NCBI RefSeq assembly: GCF_017888745.1 | Contig: NZ_JAGHFM010000257.1 | Location: forward strand, 1-40,066 | Direction: 5' to 3' | Origin: Terrisporobacter sp. | Lineage (GTDB): Bacteria > Bacillota > Clostridia > Peptostreptococcales > Peptostreptococcaceae | DNA length: 40,066 nucleotides | Shown: piece after piece, positions 24,503 through 33,366 of the stretch | Layout of the letters: each line of letters starts with the position of its first letter | How positions within the stretch are numbered: the first letter of the stretch is position 1 | The notes under the pieces: generated by a model | Seen by the model: only the letters and a program-made list of their open reading frames with translations | What the model was told of the DNA's origin: nothing | Databases searched by the model: none | Made by a program: the position numbers and the translations under genes

Positions 24503-25237
24503 TTGAAATTAACAATAATTAAGATTAAATGTAAAGTCAGTTCGTGGTTAGTAAATATAGGTATAAAACTAGGCATAATAAAGACTAATGGTATGTATTA
24601 TATGGGCGGTGTAAACATACTGCCTCCACCATTGAAGCCTGAAGATGAAAAGTTATTAATTGATAAGTTGGAAAAAGATGAAAGTGTAAAATCAATATTG
24701 ATAGAGAGAAATTTAAGATTAGTAGTATATATTTCAAGGAAATTTGAAAATACAGGTATAGATGTGGAGGATTTAATATCAATTGGTACTATTGGTCTTA
24801 TAAAAGCTGTTAATACTTTTAAATCTAATAAAAATATAAAATTAGCTACTTATGCATCTAGATGTATAGAAAATGAAATATTAATGTACCTTAGAAAAAA
24901 TAACAAGAAAAAAGTAGAGGTGTCATTTGATGAACCATTAAATACAGATTTAGATGGAAATGAGTTATTACTGTCAGATGTATTAGGAACAGAAAATGAT
25001 GAGATATATAAGATAATTGAAGAAGAAATAGATAAGAACTTATTGTTCATGGCTTTGGATAAACTATCAGATAGAGAAAAGCAAATTATGGAATTGAGAT
25101 TTGGACTAACTACTAGAGGAAATGAAAAAACACAAAAGGAAGTTGCTAACATCCTTGGTATATCTCAATCCTATATTTCTAGATTAGAAAAGAAAATTAT
25201 TAGTAGGTTAAAAAAGGAAATGAAAAAATTTGTATAA
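24503..25237 (+). CDS. sigE: Mother-cell sigma factor SigE precursor
   Basis: SigE directs early mother-cell transcription in sporulation, including spoIVA. The 244-residue precursor starts at TTG (24503) behind GGGGAGGG. An amphipathic pro-sequence occupies about residues 1-33; by comparison with Bacillus, cleavage by SpoIIGA would fall near MYY/MGG (31-36), before LPPPL. Region 2 ([17 protein letters not shown], then [17 protein letters not shown]) and region 4 ([15 protein letters not shown], with [21 protein letters not shown] as helix-turn-helix) are clear. The gene is 24 nt after spoIIGA and in the same operon. Confidence 0.97.
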   Translation: MKLTIIKIKCKVSSWLVNIGIKLGIIKTNGMYYMGGVNILPPPLKPEDEKLLIDKLEKDESVKSILIERNLRLVVYISRKFENTGIDVEDLISIGTIGLIKAVNTFKSNKNIKLATYASRCIENEILMYLRKNNKKKVEVSFDEPLNTDLDGNELLLSDVLGTENDEIYKIIEEEIDKNLLFMALDKLSDREKQIMELRFGLTTRGNEKTQKEVANILGISQSYISRLEKKIISRLKKEMKKFV

Positions 25238-25324
25238 TTTAAATAATATCTCAATGAAAGTATAAAAATATATGATATGTAAATAATTTCATATAAAGAA
25301 TCTTTTAAGAGAGGACTGAAACTT

Positions 25325-26098
25325 ATGCAAATTAATAAGGTTGAAATCTGCGGTGTTAATACATCAGAACTGCCAGTTCTTAAAAATAATCAGATGATGG
25401 AATTACTAGTCAGAATAAAGGCAGGTGATGAGGAGGCTAGACAGCAGTTTGTTAGAGGAAATTTAAGGTTAGTTCTAAGTATCATTCAGAAATTTAACAA
25501 TAGAGGAGAAAATATTGACGACTTATTTCAAATTGGATGTATCGGTCTTATAAAAGCTATTGATAATTTTGATTTAAGTCAAAATGTAAGATTTTCAACT
25601 TATGCAGTTCCTATGATAATAGGTGAAATAAGAAGATATTTAAGAGACAATAATCCTATTAGAGTGAGCAGATCTCTAAAAGATATTGCTTATAAGGCCC
25701 TTCAAGTGAGAGAAAGATTAATTAGAAGTAATTCAAAGGAACCGACGGTTTCAGAAATAGCAAAAGAACTAGAGCTTGATGTAGAATCAGTTGTTATGGC
25801 ACTAGATGCAATACAAGATCCAATATCTTTATATGATCCGGTATATCAAGATAATGGTGATGCTATATTTGTTTTAGATCAAGTGCAAGATAAAAAGGAT
25901 ACAGATGAACATTGGCTTCAAGAAATAGCATTGAAAGAAGCAATTAAAAAATTAAATAGTAGAGAAAAGCTTGTTTTAGATTTGAGATTTTATAAAGGAC
26001 GTACTCAAATAGAAGTAGCAGATGAAATAGGTATATCTCAAGCTCAAGTTTCACGTATAGAAAAAAATGCTTTAAAAAATATGAGAAAATATATTTAA
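25325..26098 (+). CDS. sigG: Forespore sigma factor SigG
   Basis: SigG directs late forespore transcription. The 257-residue protein begins with a conserved SigG N-terminus, MQINKVEICGVNTSELPVL. Region 2 contains RGNLRLVLSIIQKF and DLFQIGCIGLIKAIDNFD; region 3 follows RVSRSLKDIAYKAL; region 4 has LNSREKLVLDLRF and the helix-turn-helix TQIEVADEIGISQAQVSRIEK. It lies 87 nt after sigE. I could not find a convincing SigF or SigG promoter in that gap, although forespore control is expected from the family. AGAGAGGA precedes the ATG with a slightly long spacer. A strong terminator follows. Confidence 0.97.
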   Translation: MQINKVEICGVNTSELPVLKNNQMMELLVRIKAGDEEARQQFVRGNLRLVLSIIQKFNNRGENIDDLFQIGCIGLIKAIDNFDLSQNVRFSTYAVPMIIGEIRRYLRDNNPIRVSRSLKDIAYKALQVRERLIRSNSKEPTVSEIAKELELDVESVVMALDAIQDPISLYDPVYQDNGDAIFVLDQVQDKKDTDEHWLQEIALKEAIKKLNSREKLVLDLRFYKGRTQIEVADEIGISQAQVSRIEKNALKNMRKYI

Positions 26099-26110
26099 AT
26101 TTGCATTTGG

Positions 26111-26147
26111 AAAAAATCCTTAGTATAAGAATACTAAGGATTTTTTT
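26111..26147 (+). terminator. Terminator of the spoIIG-sigG region
   Basis: A perfect 16-bp stem pairs 26111-26126 with 26131-26146 around a 4-nt loop; the right arm ends in T7. Confidence 0.93.
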
Positions 26148-26202
26148 GCATAGAAATATTAAGAGTATATTTTTTTTGTATTTTTAAGGAGGATGTTATA
26201 AT

Positions 26203-26466
26203 ATGATAAGAGTATCTGATATAATGGATAAAGAAATAATCAATGTGAAAAATGGAAAGAGAATGGGATTTATTACAGACATAGATATAGATGTAAATGA
26301 AGGTAGAGTAATATCTTTTTCTACAACTGGAGATGGAGGAGGATTTTTTTCTAGAGGTATTGACATGAATATGATATTTTGGAATGATATATTTAAAATA
26401 GGTTGTGACACAATAATAGTAAATATAGGTTCTGAAAAAAGATTCGATATTGAGGAGATAAGATAA
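26203..26466 (+). CDS. YlmC/YmxH family PRC-barrel protein
   Basis: An 87-residue protein of the sporulation-linked YlmC/YmxH family, a single PRC-barrel-like beta domain. It begins [30 protein letters not shown], typical of the family, and ends in a short acidic tail. A Gly-rich loop (GDGGGFF, 47-53) interrupts the barrel. In Bacillus, ylmC also lies just downstream of sigG. The molecular role is unknown. The start ATG has AAGGAGG upstream. It is followed by nrdR after 34 nt and may open the nrdR-pgeF operon. Confidence 0.88.
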   Translation: MIRVSDIMDKEIINVKNGKRMGFITDIDIDVNEGRVISFSTTGDGGGFFSRGIDMNMIFWNDIFKIGCDTIIVNIGSEKRFDIEEIR

Positions 26467-26500
26467 AATTATAAATTTATATAAACTAAGGAGGAAGAAT

Positions 26501-26959
26501 ATGCAATGTCCTTATTGTAACTATAAAGAATCTAAAGTGGTAGATTCAAGACATACAGATAGTAAATCTATTAGAAGAAGAAGAGAGTGTGAAGCTTGTA
26601 AAAAAAGATTCACAACTTATGAAACAATAGAAACAACACCAGTGATGGTAGTAAAGAAAGATAATACTAGAGAATATTTTGATAGAGAAAAAATAAAAAA
26701 TGGTATCATTAAATCTTGTGAAAAAAGGCCTGTATCAGTTGATCAAATTGAAGATGTGGTATCTTATATTGAAAATGAAATTAACAAGAATTATATGACT
26801 GAGGTAGAAACAAGATTAATTGGTGAAATGATAATGGACAAACTAAAAGATATTGACGAAGTATCTTATGTTAGATTTGCTTCAGTTTATAGACAGTTTA
26901 AAGATATTAATACTTTTGTAAATGAGTTAAAAACAATATTAATGGAAAAGGGCAAATAA
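26501..26959 (+). CDS. nrdR: Transcriptional repressor NrdR
   Basis: NrdR represses ribonucleotide reductase genes by sensing (d)ATP through an ATP-cone. The protein is 152 residues, the usual length. The zinc ribbon has CPYC (3-6) and CEAC (31-34), with [17 protein letters not shown] between and after. The ATP-cone begins [18 protein letters not shown] (about 48-65). No ribonucleotide reductase gene or NrdR box is visible nearby, so its targets are elsewhere. The start ATG follows AAGGAGG. pgeF begins 3 nt after the stop, which suggests translational coupling. Confidence 0.98.
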   Translation: MQCPYCNYKESKVVDSRHTDSKSIRRRRECEACKKRFTTYETIETTPVMVVKKDNTREYFDREKIKNGIIKSCEKRPVSVDQIEDVVSYIENEINKNYMTEVETRLIGEMIMDKLKDIDEVSYVRFASVYRQFKDINTFVNELKTILMEKGK

Positions 26960-26962
26960 AAA

Positions 26963-27673
26963 ATGGAAGATTACATAAAAATAGATAGGATAAATGAAGA
27001 ATTAGATTTTGTAAATTTAGTTATAACAACCACGAACATTGATGCAAAAAATGAGGATGATTTATTTAAAGCTTTTAAAGAAGATGAATTTAATTTAATA
27101 AACTTAACAAGAAATTCACAAATCCACTCAAGTATAGTTAATAAAATTGACAAAGAAAATATAGGTCAAAGAGTTGATGGAGATGCTTTAATTACAAATA
27201 TTAAAGAAGTTCCTTTATTAATCTTAACAGCAGACTGTGTTCCTGTTGTTATTATAGATCCTAAAAATAAAGCTATAGGTGTTGCACATGCTGGATGGAG
27301 AGGTACTTATGATAAAATAGCTCAAAAAACAATAGATGAAATGGTTAAAAGTTATAATACTAATCCTGAAGATTTAGTATGTGTAATTGGACCATCTATT
27401 GGCCCTTGTTGTTATGAAGTATCTAAAGATCTTGTTGAAAAATTTAACATAAATTTAGCAAATTATGATGAAAAATTCGATATAATAAGAGATAATAAAT
27501 ATTATTTAGATTTATGGAAGATTAATGAACTTACATTAAAAGATTGTAAAGTTAAAGAAGAAAATATAATTAATCTTCAAATTTGTACTAATTGTAATCA
27601 TGAAAAATTTTATTCTTATAGAAAACATAATAAAACATCAAAGAGAATAGGAACCATGATACAAATTAGATAG
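26963..27673 (+). CDS. pgeF: Peptidoglycan editing factor PgeF (YfiH/YlmD family)
   Basis: PgeF-family proteins, formerly called polyphenol oxidases or laccases, act on misplaced amino acids in peptidoglycan precursors in Escherichia coli. The protein is 236 residues. The metal-site residues of the family are visible: His in the NSQIHSS segment, the cysteine in LTADCVPVVI (about 87-96), and the histidine in VAHAGWRGTYD (about 109-119). GPSIGPCCYEV follows near residue 140, and the C-terminus contains CTNCNHEKFYSYR. It is probably co-transcribed with nrdR and followed after 12 nt by the response regulator. Bacillus ylmD occupies a similar place near sigG. Confidence 0.93.
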   Translation: MEDYIKIDRINEELDFVNLVITTTNIDAKNEDDLFKAFKEDEFNLINLTRNSQIHSSIVNKIDKENIGQRVDGDALITNIKEVPLLILTADCVPVVIIDPKNKAIGVAHAGWRGTYDKIAQKTIDEMVKSYNTNPEDLVCVIGPSIGPCCYEVSKDLVEKFNINLANYDEKFDIIRDNKYYLDLWKINELTLKDCKVKEENIINLQICTNCNHEKFYSYRKHNKTSKRIGTMIQIR

Positions 27674-27685
27674 GGAGGAATAATG

Positions 27686-28375
27686 ATGAAAACAAAGATT
27701 CTTGTAATAGATGATGAAGAACATATAGTAGAACTTTTACAATTTAACCTAGAAACATCGGATTATATTGTAGACTATTCTTATGATGGTTTTGATGGTT
27801 TCTTGAAAGCAAAAGAAATGAAACCGAATTTAATACTTTTAGATTGGATGTTACCAAATATAAGTGGTATTGATGTTTTAAAAAAAATAAGAGAAGATAA
27901 AGATTTAAAACATATACCTGTTATCATGCTTACAGCAAAGAATATGGAAAGTGATAAAGTAGAAGGTTTAATAGGTGGAGCAGATGACTATATCACAAAA
28001 CCATTTAGTATAAAAGAGTTACTAGCAAGAATTAGTTCAGTTTTAAGAAGATATAGTATGAGTACATCTAGAGAAGGAGATATTTTAACTGTAAAAGATG
28101 TAAAATTAGATCTTATAAAGCATGAGGTTACTAAAGGTGGACAAAAATTAGATTTAACTTTAAAAGAATTTGATTTATTAAAAATACTACTTCAAAATAA
28201 AGGAAAAGTTTTATCTAGAAACTTTTTATTAGATAAAATCTGGGGATATGAATTTTATGGTGAAACAAGGACTGTAGATGTTCATATCAGATATTTAAGA
28301 AAGAAAATAGAAACAGCAGATAGTAATGAAAAATATATTGAAACTATTAGAGGTATAGGATATAAAATAGAGTAA
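27686..28375 (+). CDS. OmpR/PhoB-family response regulator
   Basis: This is a DNA-binding response regulator of 229 residues. The receiver domain has the acidic pair DDEE (about 9-12), the phospho-acceptor aspartate D53 in LILLDWMLPN, and the conserved K in ITKPFS. The C-terminal winged helix contains LTLKEFDLLKILLQNKG and TVDVHIRYLRKKIE. Tandem ATG codons lie at 27683 and 27686; GGGAGG is 4 and 7 nt away, so I choose 27686. It is PhoP-like, but the signal is unknown and no phosphate genes are nearby. It forms an operon with the kinase 17 nt downstream. Confidence 0.93.
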   Translation: MKTKILVIDDEEHIVELLQFNLETSDYIVDYSYDGFDGFLKAKEMKPNLILLDWMLPNISGIDVLKKIREDKDLKHIPVIMLTAKNMESDKVEGLIGGADDYITKPFSIKELLARISSVLRRYSMSTSREGDILTVKDVKLDLIKHEVTKGGQKLDLTLKEFDLLKILLQNKGKVLSRNFLLDKIWGYEFYGETRTVDVHIRYLRKKIETADSNEKYIETIRGIGYKIE

Positions 28376-28392
28376 TGATTGGAGATTAAGAC

Positions 28393-29676
28393 ATGGAACC
28401 TATTAGTAGTATTTACTTTTTTTTTATGTTAGCAGCTGCTAGTATAGCAATACTACTATTTAGATATACATTAACTTTAAGAAGATTTTTAAAGAGTTTT
28501 ATAAAATTATCTAAAAAAGTAAGTAATAAAGAATTTCATAGTAGATTGCAAACATCGGCTAGAGGTGAGTTGGGGGAACTTAGTAGAAATTTTAATTTTA
28601 TGATGGAGACTATGGAAAATACTATTGAAGAAGTTGAATACAAGCATCTTCAGTTAACATCAGTTTTAAAAAGTATATCTCATGGGATATTAGTAATAGA
28701 CATATATGGTAATGTTATATTGATAAATGATGAGGCTAGAAAAATAATAAAAAGTAAAACTAGAGGAAATGAAGAAGGCAAGAATATTAAACAGGTTATA
28801 AATGTAGAGGCAATTTTAAAAGAAATAGAAAGATATGTAGGAAGCAAAGAGAGTGAAAATAATAATTTGACACTGGAAGATGAAACTGTTTATAAAATAA
28901 AAATAGACCCTGTATATCTACAAAACTCTAAAAATGCCATTATAGGCTCTATTATTAATATTGAAGATATAACAGAAATAGTTAAATTAGAAAATATGCG
29001 TAAAGATTTTGTTGCTAATGTTAGTCATGAATTAAAAACTCCTTTAACTTCAATTAATGGATTTGTAGAAACATTAACAATGAATGAAAATTTAGATGTA
29101 GATAAAAGAAATAGATTTTTAGCCATAATAAAAAAAGAATCAGATAGATTAAAGAGATTAATAGAGGATATATTATTACTTTCTTCTATTGAAAATAAAA
29201 ACAATTTAGTTACGGAAAATATTTTATTATATGATGTTTTTAAAGAAGTTTATGAAATGATAAACTATATTGCAAAAGATAAAAATATAAATATTTCTTA
29301 TAACTTTGAAGATGAAAAAATTGTAGTAGAAGCATATGGAGATTATATTAAACAATTATTCTTGAATTTAATTGATAATGCAGTTAAATATACTCCACCG
29401 GGCGGAGAAGTAACAATAAATCAATATACAAAATATGATGAGATAGTAATAGAAATTATAGATAATGGTATTGGTATACCTAAAGAAGATATAGATAAGA
29501 TATTCCAAAGATTTTATAGAGTAGATAAAGCAAGAAGTAGATCTGTAGGAGGTACAGGACTAGGTCTTGCTATAACAAAACATATAGTAAACTCCTTAAA
29601 AGGAAGAATCTGCGTAGAAAGTGAATTCCAAAAGGGTAGTAAGTTCATAGTTACATTACCGAAAAAAATTTCCTAG
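28393..29676 (+). CDS. PhoR-like sensor histidine kinase lacking an external domain
   Basis: The 427-residue kinase pairs with the upstream response regulator. One transmembrane helix (about 6-26) is followed by a HAMP-like segment (about 28-85), a PAS domain (about 86-195), the phospho-acceptor H212 in NVSHELKTPLTS, and an HATPase_c domain with NLIDNAVKYTPPGGEV (N box), IDNGIGIPKEDIDKIF (G1) and GGTGLGLAI (G2). Typical PhoR/WalK kinases have two transmembrane helices around an extracellular sensor. Here the N-terminus starts at ATG 28393 with GGAG 8 nt upstream, so the sensor is missing or the protein senses from inside, perhaps through PAS. A terminator follows. Confidence 0.93.
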   Translation: MEPISSIYFFFMLAAASIAILLFRYTLTLRRFLKSFIKLSKKVSNKEFHSRLQTSARGELGELSRNFNFMMETMENTIEEVEYKHLQLTSVLKSISHGILVIDIYGNVILINDEARKIIKSKTRGNEEGKNIKQVINVEAILKEIERYVGSKESENNNLTLEDETVYKIKIDPVYLQNSKNAIIGSIINIEDITEIVKLENMRKDFVANVSHELKTPLTSINGFVETLTMNENLDVDKRNRFLAIIKKESDRLKRLIEDILLLSSIENKNNLVTENILLYDVFKEVYEMINYIAKDKNINISYNFEDEKIVVEAYGDYIKQLFLNLIDNAVKYTPPGGEVTINQYTKYDEIVIEIIDNGIGIPKEDIDKIFQRFYRVDKARSRSVGGTGLGLAITKHIVNSLKGRICVESEFQKGSKFIVTLPKKIS

Positions 29677-29698
29677 ATTAATAGGGAATTTTTTTTTG
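29662..29698 (+). terminator. Terminator of the two-component operon
   Basis: A-rich AAATTTCCTA pairs with TAGGGAATTT (one G-U pair) and is followed by T8. The left arm overlaps the kinase stop codon. Confidence 0.8.
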
Positions 29699-29778
29699 TT
29701 TTTGCACAAACTAAATTTATAAAATTTTAATTAAAAATTAAAGTTTAACTATATAAACTATTAGGAGGATTTAGACTT

Positions 29779-30720
29779 ATGAATGATAGTCAAATAAATG
29801 ATACTTTATTTAGACAGGCCTTTATAGCAGCTATGATTATTGGTACCTTGTGCAGATTTTTCTTATTAAGAGTTAAAGATAATCAATATCCTACAACACC
29901 ACAAGATTACATAGAACAAATAATAATTGCCTCTCTTGCAGCTTCACTTGGTGCTGTAGCTTTTCCTGCACTTATAGATAAGGAATTTTCAGCATTAACA
30001 TTTTTAGCAGTAGGAATACAACAATTTCAAGGTTTAGCACAACAAGAAAAAATAACTTTAGAAAATACGGACTCAGATGAATTGGTGAGCAAAGGAGAGC
30101 CATATATTGATACAATAGCCACTACATATGAAGTAAGAAGTTATGTAAGTCTGTTTTCAGCACTAATTGCTTCCATAATATATATTTATATAGCTAGAAA
30201 ATATGATGCTGATGCTTTGATTTGTACTATTTTTGCTACACTTGGAGGTATTATAGTAGCTCTTATATTTAGAAGAGCGCTAATACGAAGTAGTATAAAA
30301 GATGTGGCAGATATTTATCCTGCTAAAATTTTATTTGATGGTCCTTTATTAAAGGTAAATGATGTAGTAATGACAAATATTGGTCTAAAAGATACTAGAA
30401 AAAAATATATGGAAAAAGGAATAGCTATAGAAATAGTTCCTAAGGATATGTCTGGTTTTGGAATAATAAATGATATTGGGCAACAAAGGGCGATTATGCA
30501 TAATATTTACCTGCATATGGGAATAGATAAAGATGTTGATGAAAGAGATATAAAGACAATAGCAAGGACCAATTTAGATAGAAAATCAGTAGTAATTGTT
30601 ACAATTCCTTTATTAAGGGATGAAGTAAAACTTATCCAAGTTGCAGAAAGTGCACCTGTATTAGATACGGCTAAGGGAAAACAAAGTGCGTATAAGAAAA
30701 AAGCCGTATTTTTTAAATAA
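29779..30720 (+). CDS. YIEGIA family membrane protein, copy 1
   Basis: The 313-residue protein belongs to the YIEGIA family of spore-former membrane proteins; from memory Bacillus YphB/SeaA, implicated in spore envelope assembly, is a relative. The family-naming hexapeptide appears as YIDTIA (109-114). Hydrophobic segments lie at about 13-31, 47-66, 122-140 and 146-163, followed by a soluble C-terminal half. Its neighbour is a second paralogue 21 nt downstream, then a 66-residue partner, the set seen in other Clostridia. The start ATG follows AGGAGG. The family is fairly sure, the function unknown. Confidence 0.82.
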   Translation: MNDSQINDTLFRQAFIAAMIIGTLCRFFLLRVKDNQYPTTPQDYIEQIIIASLAASLGAVAFPALIDKEFSALTFLAVGIQQFQGLAQQEKITLENTDSDELVSKGEPYIDTIATTYEVRSYVSLFSALIASIIYIYIARKYDADALICTIFATLGGIIVALIFRRALIRSSIKDVADIYPAKILFDGPLLKVNDVVMTNIGLKDTRKKYMEKGIAIEIVPKDMSGFGIINDIGQQRAIMHNIYLHMGIDKDVDERDIKTIARTNLDRKSVVIVTIPLLRDEVKLIQVAESAPVLDTAKGKQSAYKKKAVFFK

Positions 30721-30741
30721 GTGATTAAAAGAGGTGATTAA

Positions 30742-31674
30742 ATGGATAAAATATTTTTTATAGGAATTATAATAGGAGTTATTTCAAGATTAATAATGTT
30801 AAACTTGGATCAAAAGCAATATCCAACACATCCTAATATATTAGCATCACAAATTGTACTTGCTTTTGTTGCATCGTCATTAGGTGCATTATTAATACCT
30901 GCTCTTATAGAGAGGTCTTATACATCTATTACTTTTTTATCTTTAGCAGCAGAGCAATTTAGACAAGTGAGAAGTAATAGAAGAGATACTTTAGAAAGTT
31001 TAGAAGGAACACAATTAGTCACGAGAGGGAATTCTTTTATAGAAGAAATAAGTAGAACCTACGAGATAAGAAACTATATGTGTATTGTAACTTCATTTTT
31101 GACTGTTTCAATTTTTTATGTACTAACTGGTGAATTTAAAATGCTTGAAAACTTAGCAATATTAATTAGTACATTAAGTGGCCTAGTAATTGCATTTATA
31201 TTTAGAAAACTTCTGTCAAGACAAAGTATAGGAGATATAGCAGAAGTATCAATAGTAGACATAAAATTTGTTGATGAAACTATACTACAAGTAGGCAGTT
31301 TAAAAGGAATAACAAATGTGGCTTTAAAAAAAGATAGAGATAGATATTTAAAAGAAGGTATAGGAATAGAAATAAGACCTAAAAATAATAGTTATAGCAA
31401 TGCGTCGATTATTTCACAGCCTGGTCAAAGGCAGGCCATATGCTATAATCTTTATTCTCGACTTGGAGTATTAAGAGAAGTAAATGAACCAGCTTTTTCT
31501 CCTATACCAAGAATCGATCCTAATACACACTGTGTATTGATGGCATTTATACCAATGGTAAAAGATAAAAGGAAAGTTATTGAAGCTGTAAAATCATGTC
31601 CTATACTTGCTACTTCAAGAGGCAAAAATTTAGCTTTAAAAAATATGAGTATATTAGGAAAGGAAAATGAGTAA
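30742..31674 (+). CDS. YIEGIA family membrane protein, copy 2
   Basis: This is a 310-residue paralogue of the preceding protein. The same blocks occur in the same order: QYPTHPNILASQIVLAF, SLGALLIPALIE, TFLSLAAEQF, the degenerate family hexapeptide FIEEIS (99-104) before RTYEIRNY, and IAFIFRKLLSRQSIGDIAEV, which mirrors VALIFRRALIRSSIKDVADI of copy 1. Four hydrophobic segments precede a soluble half. The stop is directly followed by the start codon of the small partner. The tandem duplication with clear divergence suggests a heteromeric complex, which is inference. Confidence 0.82.
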   Translation: MDKIFFIGIIIGVISRLIMLNLDQKQYPTHPNILASQIVLAFVASSLGALLIPALIERSYTSITFLSLAAEQFRQVRSNRRDTLESLEGTQLVTRGNSFIEEISRTYEIRNYMCIVTSFLTVSIFYVLTGEFKMLENLAILISTLSGLVIAFIFRKLLSRQSIGDIAEVSIVDIKFVDETILQVGSLKGITNVALKKDRDRYLKEGIGIEIRPKNNSYSNASIISQPGQRQAICYNLYSRLGVLREVNEPAFSPIPRIDPNTHCVLMAFIPMVKDKRKVIEAVKSCPILATSRGKNLALKNMSILGKENE

Positions 31675-31875
31675 ATGGGAAAAGATGTGGGTATTAATTC
31701 ATATACATTAGCTGTTATTACAACTGATAAAAATATGAATACAGTAGGAGGATGTCCTATTTTTTATGCAAATGATGATGATGATCTACAAAATAAAGCT
31801 ATGTTAATGGCAAAATGTGTAGATGGTATGGTACATCAAATATCGGATGAAGTTTTAATAGTGGTAAGACATTAG
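31675..31875 (+). CDS. Small YIEGIA-associated 'capping complex subunit' protein
   Basis: A 66-residue protein with no transmembrane segment, MGKDVGINSYTLAVITTDK..., with a central acidic DDDDDL stretch (34-39) and a hydrophobic C-terminus. RefSeq, as I recall, names such neighbours capping complex subunit for YIEGIA; the name is positional and the function is not established. Its ATG abuts the stop codon of the upstream gene, so translation is probably coupled. A terminator hairpin overlaps its stop codon. Confidence 0.75.
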   Translation: MGKDVGINSYTLAVITTDKNMNTVGGCPIFYANDDDDLQNKAMLMAKCVDGMVHQISDEVLIVVRH

Positions 31876-31899
31876 GGTACCTTAAATGGGTACCTTTTT
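31874..31899 (+). terminator. Terminator of the YIEGIA operon
   Basis: AGGGTACC (31874-31881) pairs with GGTACCTT (31889-31896) and T5 follows the last C. Confidence 0.8.
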
Positions 31900-31930
31900 G
31901 TATATAAATCTAATTTAGTATAGATACAAG

Positions 31931-31959
31931 TTGACTAATTTTTTAAAATTAGGTATGAT
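31931..31959 (+). promoter_or_regulatory. SigA promoter of the DUF512-der-plsY-gpsA operon
   Basis: TTGACT (31931-31936) and TATGAT (31954-31959) are separated by exactly 17 nt, each 5 of 6 to consensus. This is the clearest vegetative promoter in the window. Confidence 0.75.
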
Positions 31960-32023
31960 AAGATGATGTATTTACATCTATAATTAGATAATACATTTAT
32001 TTAGAAAAGTGGTGAATTATAAG

Positions 32024-33352
32024 ATGGAAGTTAATGTAAAAAATATAAATAATTTAATTAGTAACGTTTATAAAGGTAGTATAGCTGATGAAATAGGTAT
32101 AGAAATAGGAGATATACTTTTATCAGTAAATGGTGAAAGAGTTGAAGATATAATTCAATATAAGTTTTTGATAAGTGATGAATATATTGAGTTAGAAATT
32201 CAAAAGAAAAACGGTAGAGTTTATTTATATGAAATTGAAAAAGATTATGATGAGGAGTTAGGAATAGAATTTACTAACCCAATAATAGATAAAGCAAAGA
32301 GTTGTAGAAATAAATGTGTATTTTGCTTTATAGATCAACTTCCTAAAGGAATGAGAGAAACTCTTTATTTCAAAGATGATGACTCAAGACTATCATTTCT
32401 ACAAGGTAACTTTGTTACTTTAACTAATATGAGCGAAGATGATATAAATAATATAATAAGATATAGAATTAGCCCTATAAATATTTCTGTACATACAACA
32501 AATCCTGAACTAAGAAGAAAAATGATTAATAATAAATTTGCAGGAAAGTTAATTGATACAATGAGAAGATTAGCAGATGCAGGAATAGAGATGAATGCTC
32601 AGATAGTATTATGTCCAGGATATAATGACAAAGAAGAGTTGGAAAGAACTTTAGAAGATTTAGCTAGCCTTAGTCCATATGTTCATAGTGCTGCTATAGT
32701 TCCAGTAGGAATTACTAGATACAGGGATAATCTTGCTAAACTTGATATATTCGATGAAAAAAGTGCAGGAGAAACTATTGACCAAGTTCATAAGCTTCAG
32801 GAAAAATATCTTAAAAAATTAAAGACAAGATTTGCATTTTTATCTGATGAGTTTTATATTATTGCAAAAAGGCCATTATTAAAATATGATGAGTATGAAG
32901 GTTTTGTTCAGTTTGAAGATGGTGTTGGAATGATAACTAAGATGGGAACTGAAATTGTTAAATATTTAGATACTATAACAGGTGAAAGATTAAACAAAAC
33001 AAAAAAAGTTTCTATAGCAACAGGAAAGTCTGCATACGAGTTTATGTGTCGTATGGCTGATTTAATAATGGACAAGTTCAAAAATATTGAAATTAATGTA
33101 TATAGAATAAAAAATAATTTCTTTGGTGAAACAATAACAGTAAGTGGTCTTTTAACGGCTACTGATTTAATTGACCAATTAAAAGATGAGGACTTAGGAG
33201 AAACTTTATATATAACTAGGTCTATGATGAAAGCTGATGAAGAAATTTTCTTAGATAATATAACTTTAAAAGAATTAGAAGAAAAATTAAATGTTGAAGT
33301 CATGCCATGTAATAATGAAGGAGTCGACGTGGTAGACAAAGTAACTAAATAG
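32024..33352 (+). CDS. DUF512 radical SAM protein with N-terminal PDZ domain
   Basis: The 442-residue protein joins a PDZ-like N-terminal domain (about 8-62, with ADEIGIEIGDILLSVNGE) to a radical SAM core. The iron-sulfur motif CRNKCVFC (94-101) has the CX3CX2C spacing, and the DUF512 region fills the C-terminal half with FLSDEFYIIAKRP. The substrate is unknown. The frame extends upstream to GTG codons at 32009 and 32012, but GGTGA lies 8 nt before the ATG at 32024, which I choose. It is 14 nt before der. In clostridia this gene is commonly next to der, which may reflect a role in ribosome or RNA maturation, but that is only inference. Confidence 0.87.
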   Translation: MEVNVKNINNLISNVYKGSIADEIGIEIGDILLSVNGERVEDIIQYKFLISDEYIELEIQKKNGRVYLYEIEKDYDEELGIEFTNPIIDKAKSCRNKCVFCFIDQLPKGMRETLYFKDDDSRLSFLQGNFVTLTNMSEDDINNIIRYRISPINISVHTTNPELRRKMINNKFAGKLIDTMRRLADAGIEMNAQIVLCPGYNDKEELERTLEDLASLSPYVHSAAIVPVGITRYRDNLAKLDIFDEKSAGETIDQVHKLQEKYLKKLKTRFAFLSDEFYIIAKRPLLKYDEYEGFVQFEDGVGMITKMGTEIVKYLDTITGERLNKTKKVSIATGKSAYEFMCRMADLIMDKFKNIEINVYRIKNNFFGETITVSGLLTATDLIDQLKDEDLGETLYITRSMMKADEEIFLDNITLKELEEKLNVEVMPCNNEGVDVVDKVTK

Positions 33353-33366
33353 GAAGGAGAATTAAT

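Noticed and set aside
25238..25324. Possible SigF/SigG promoter before sigG (GTATA at 25260, CATATAA at 25290)
   Set aside because: The 25-nt spacing is too long and the -10 match poor, so I do not call it.
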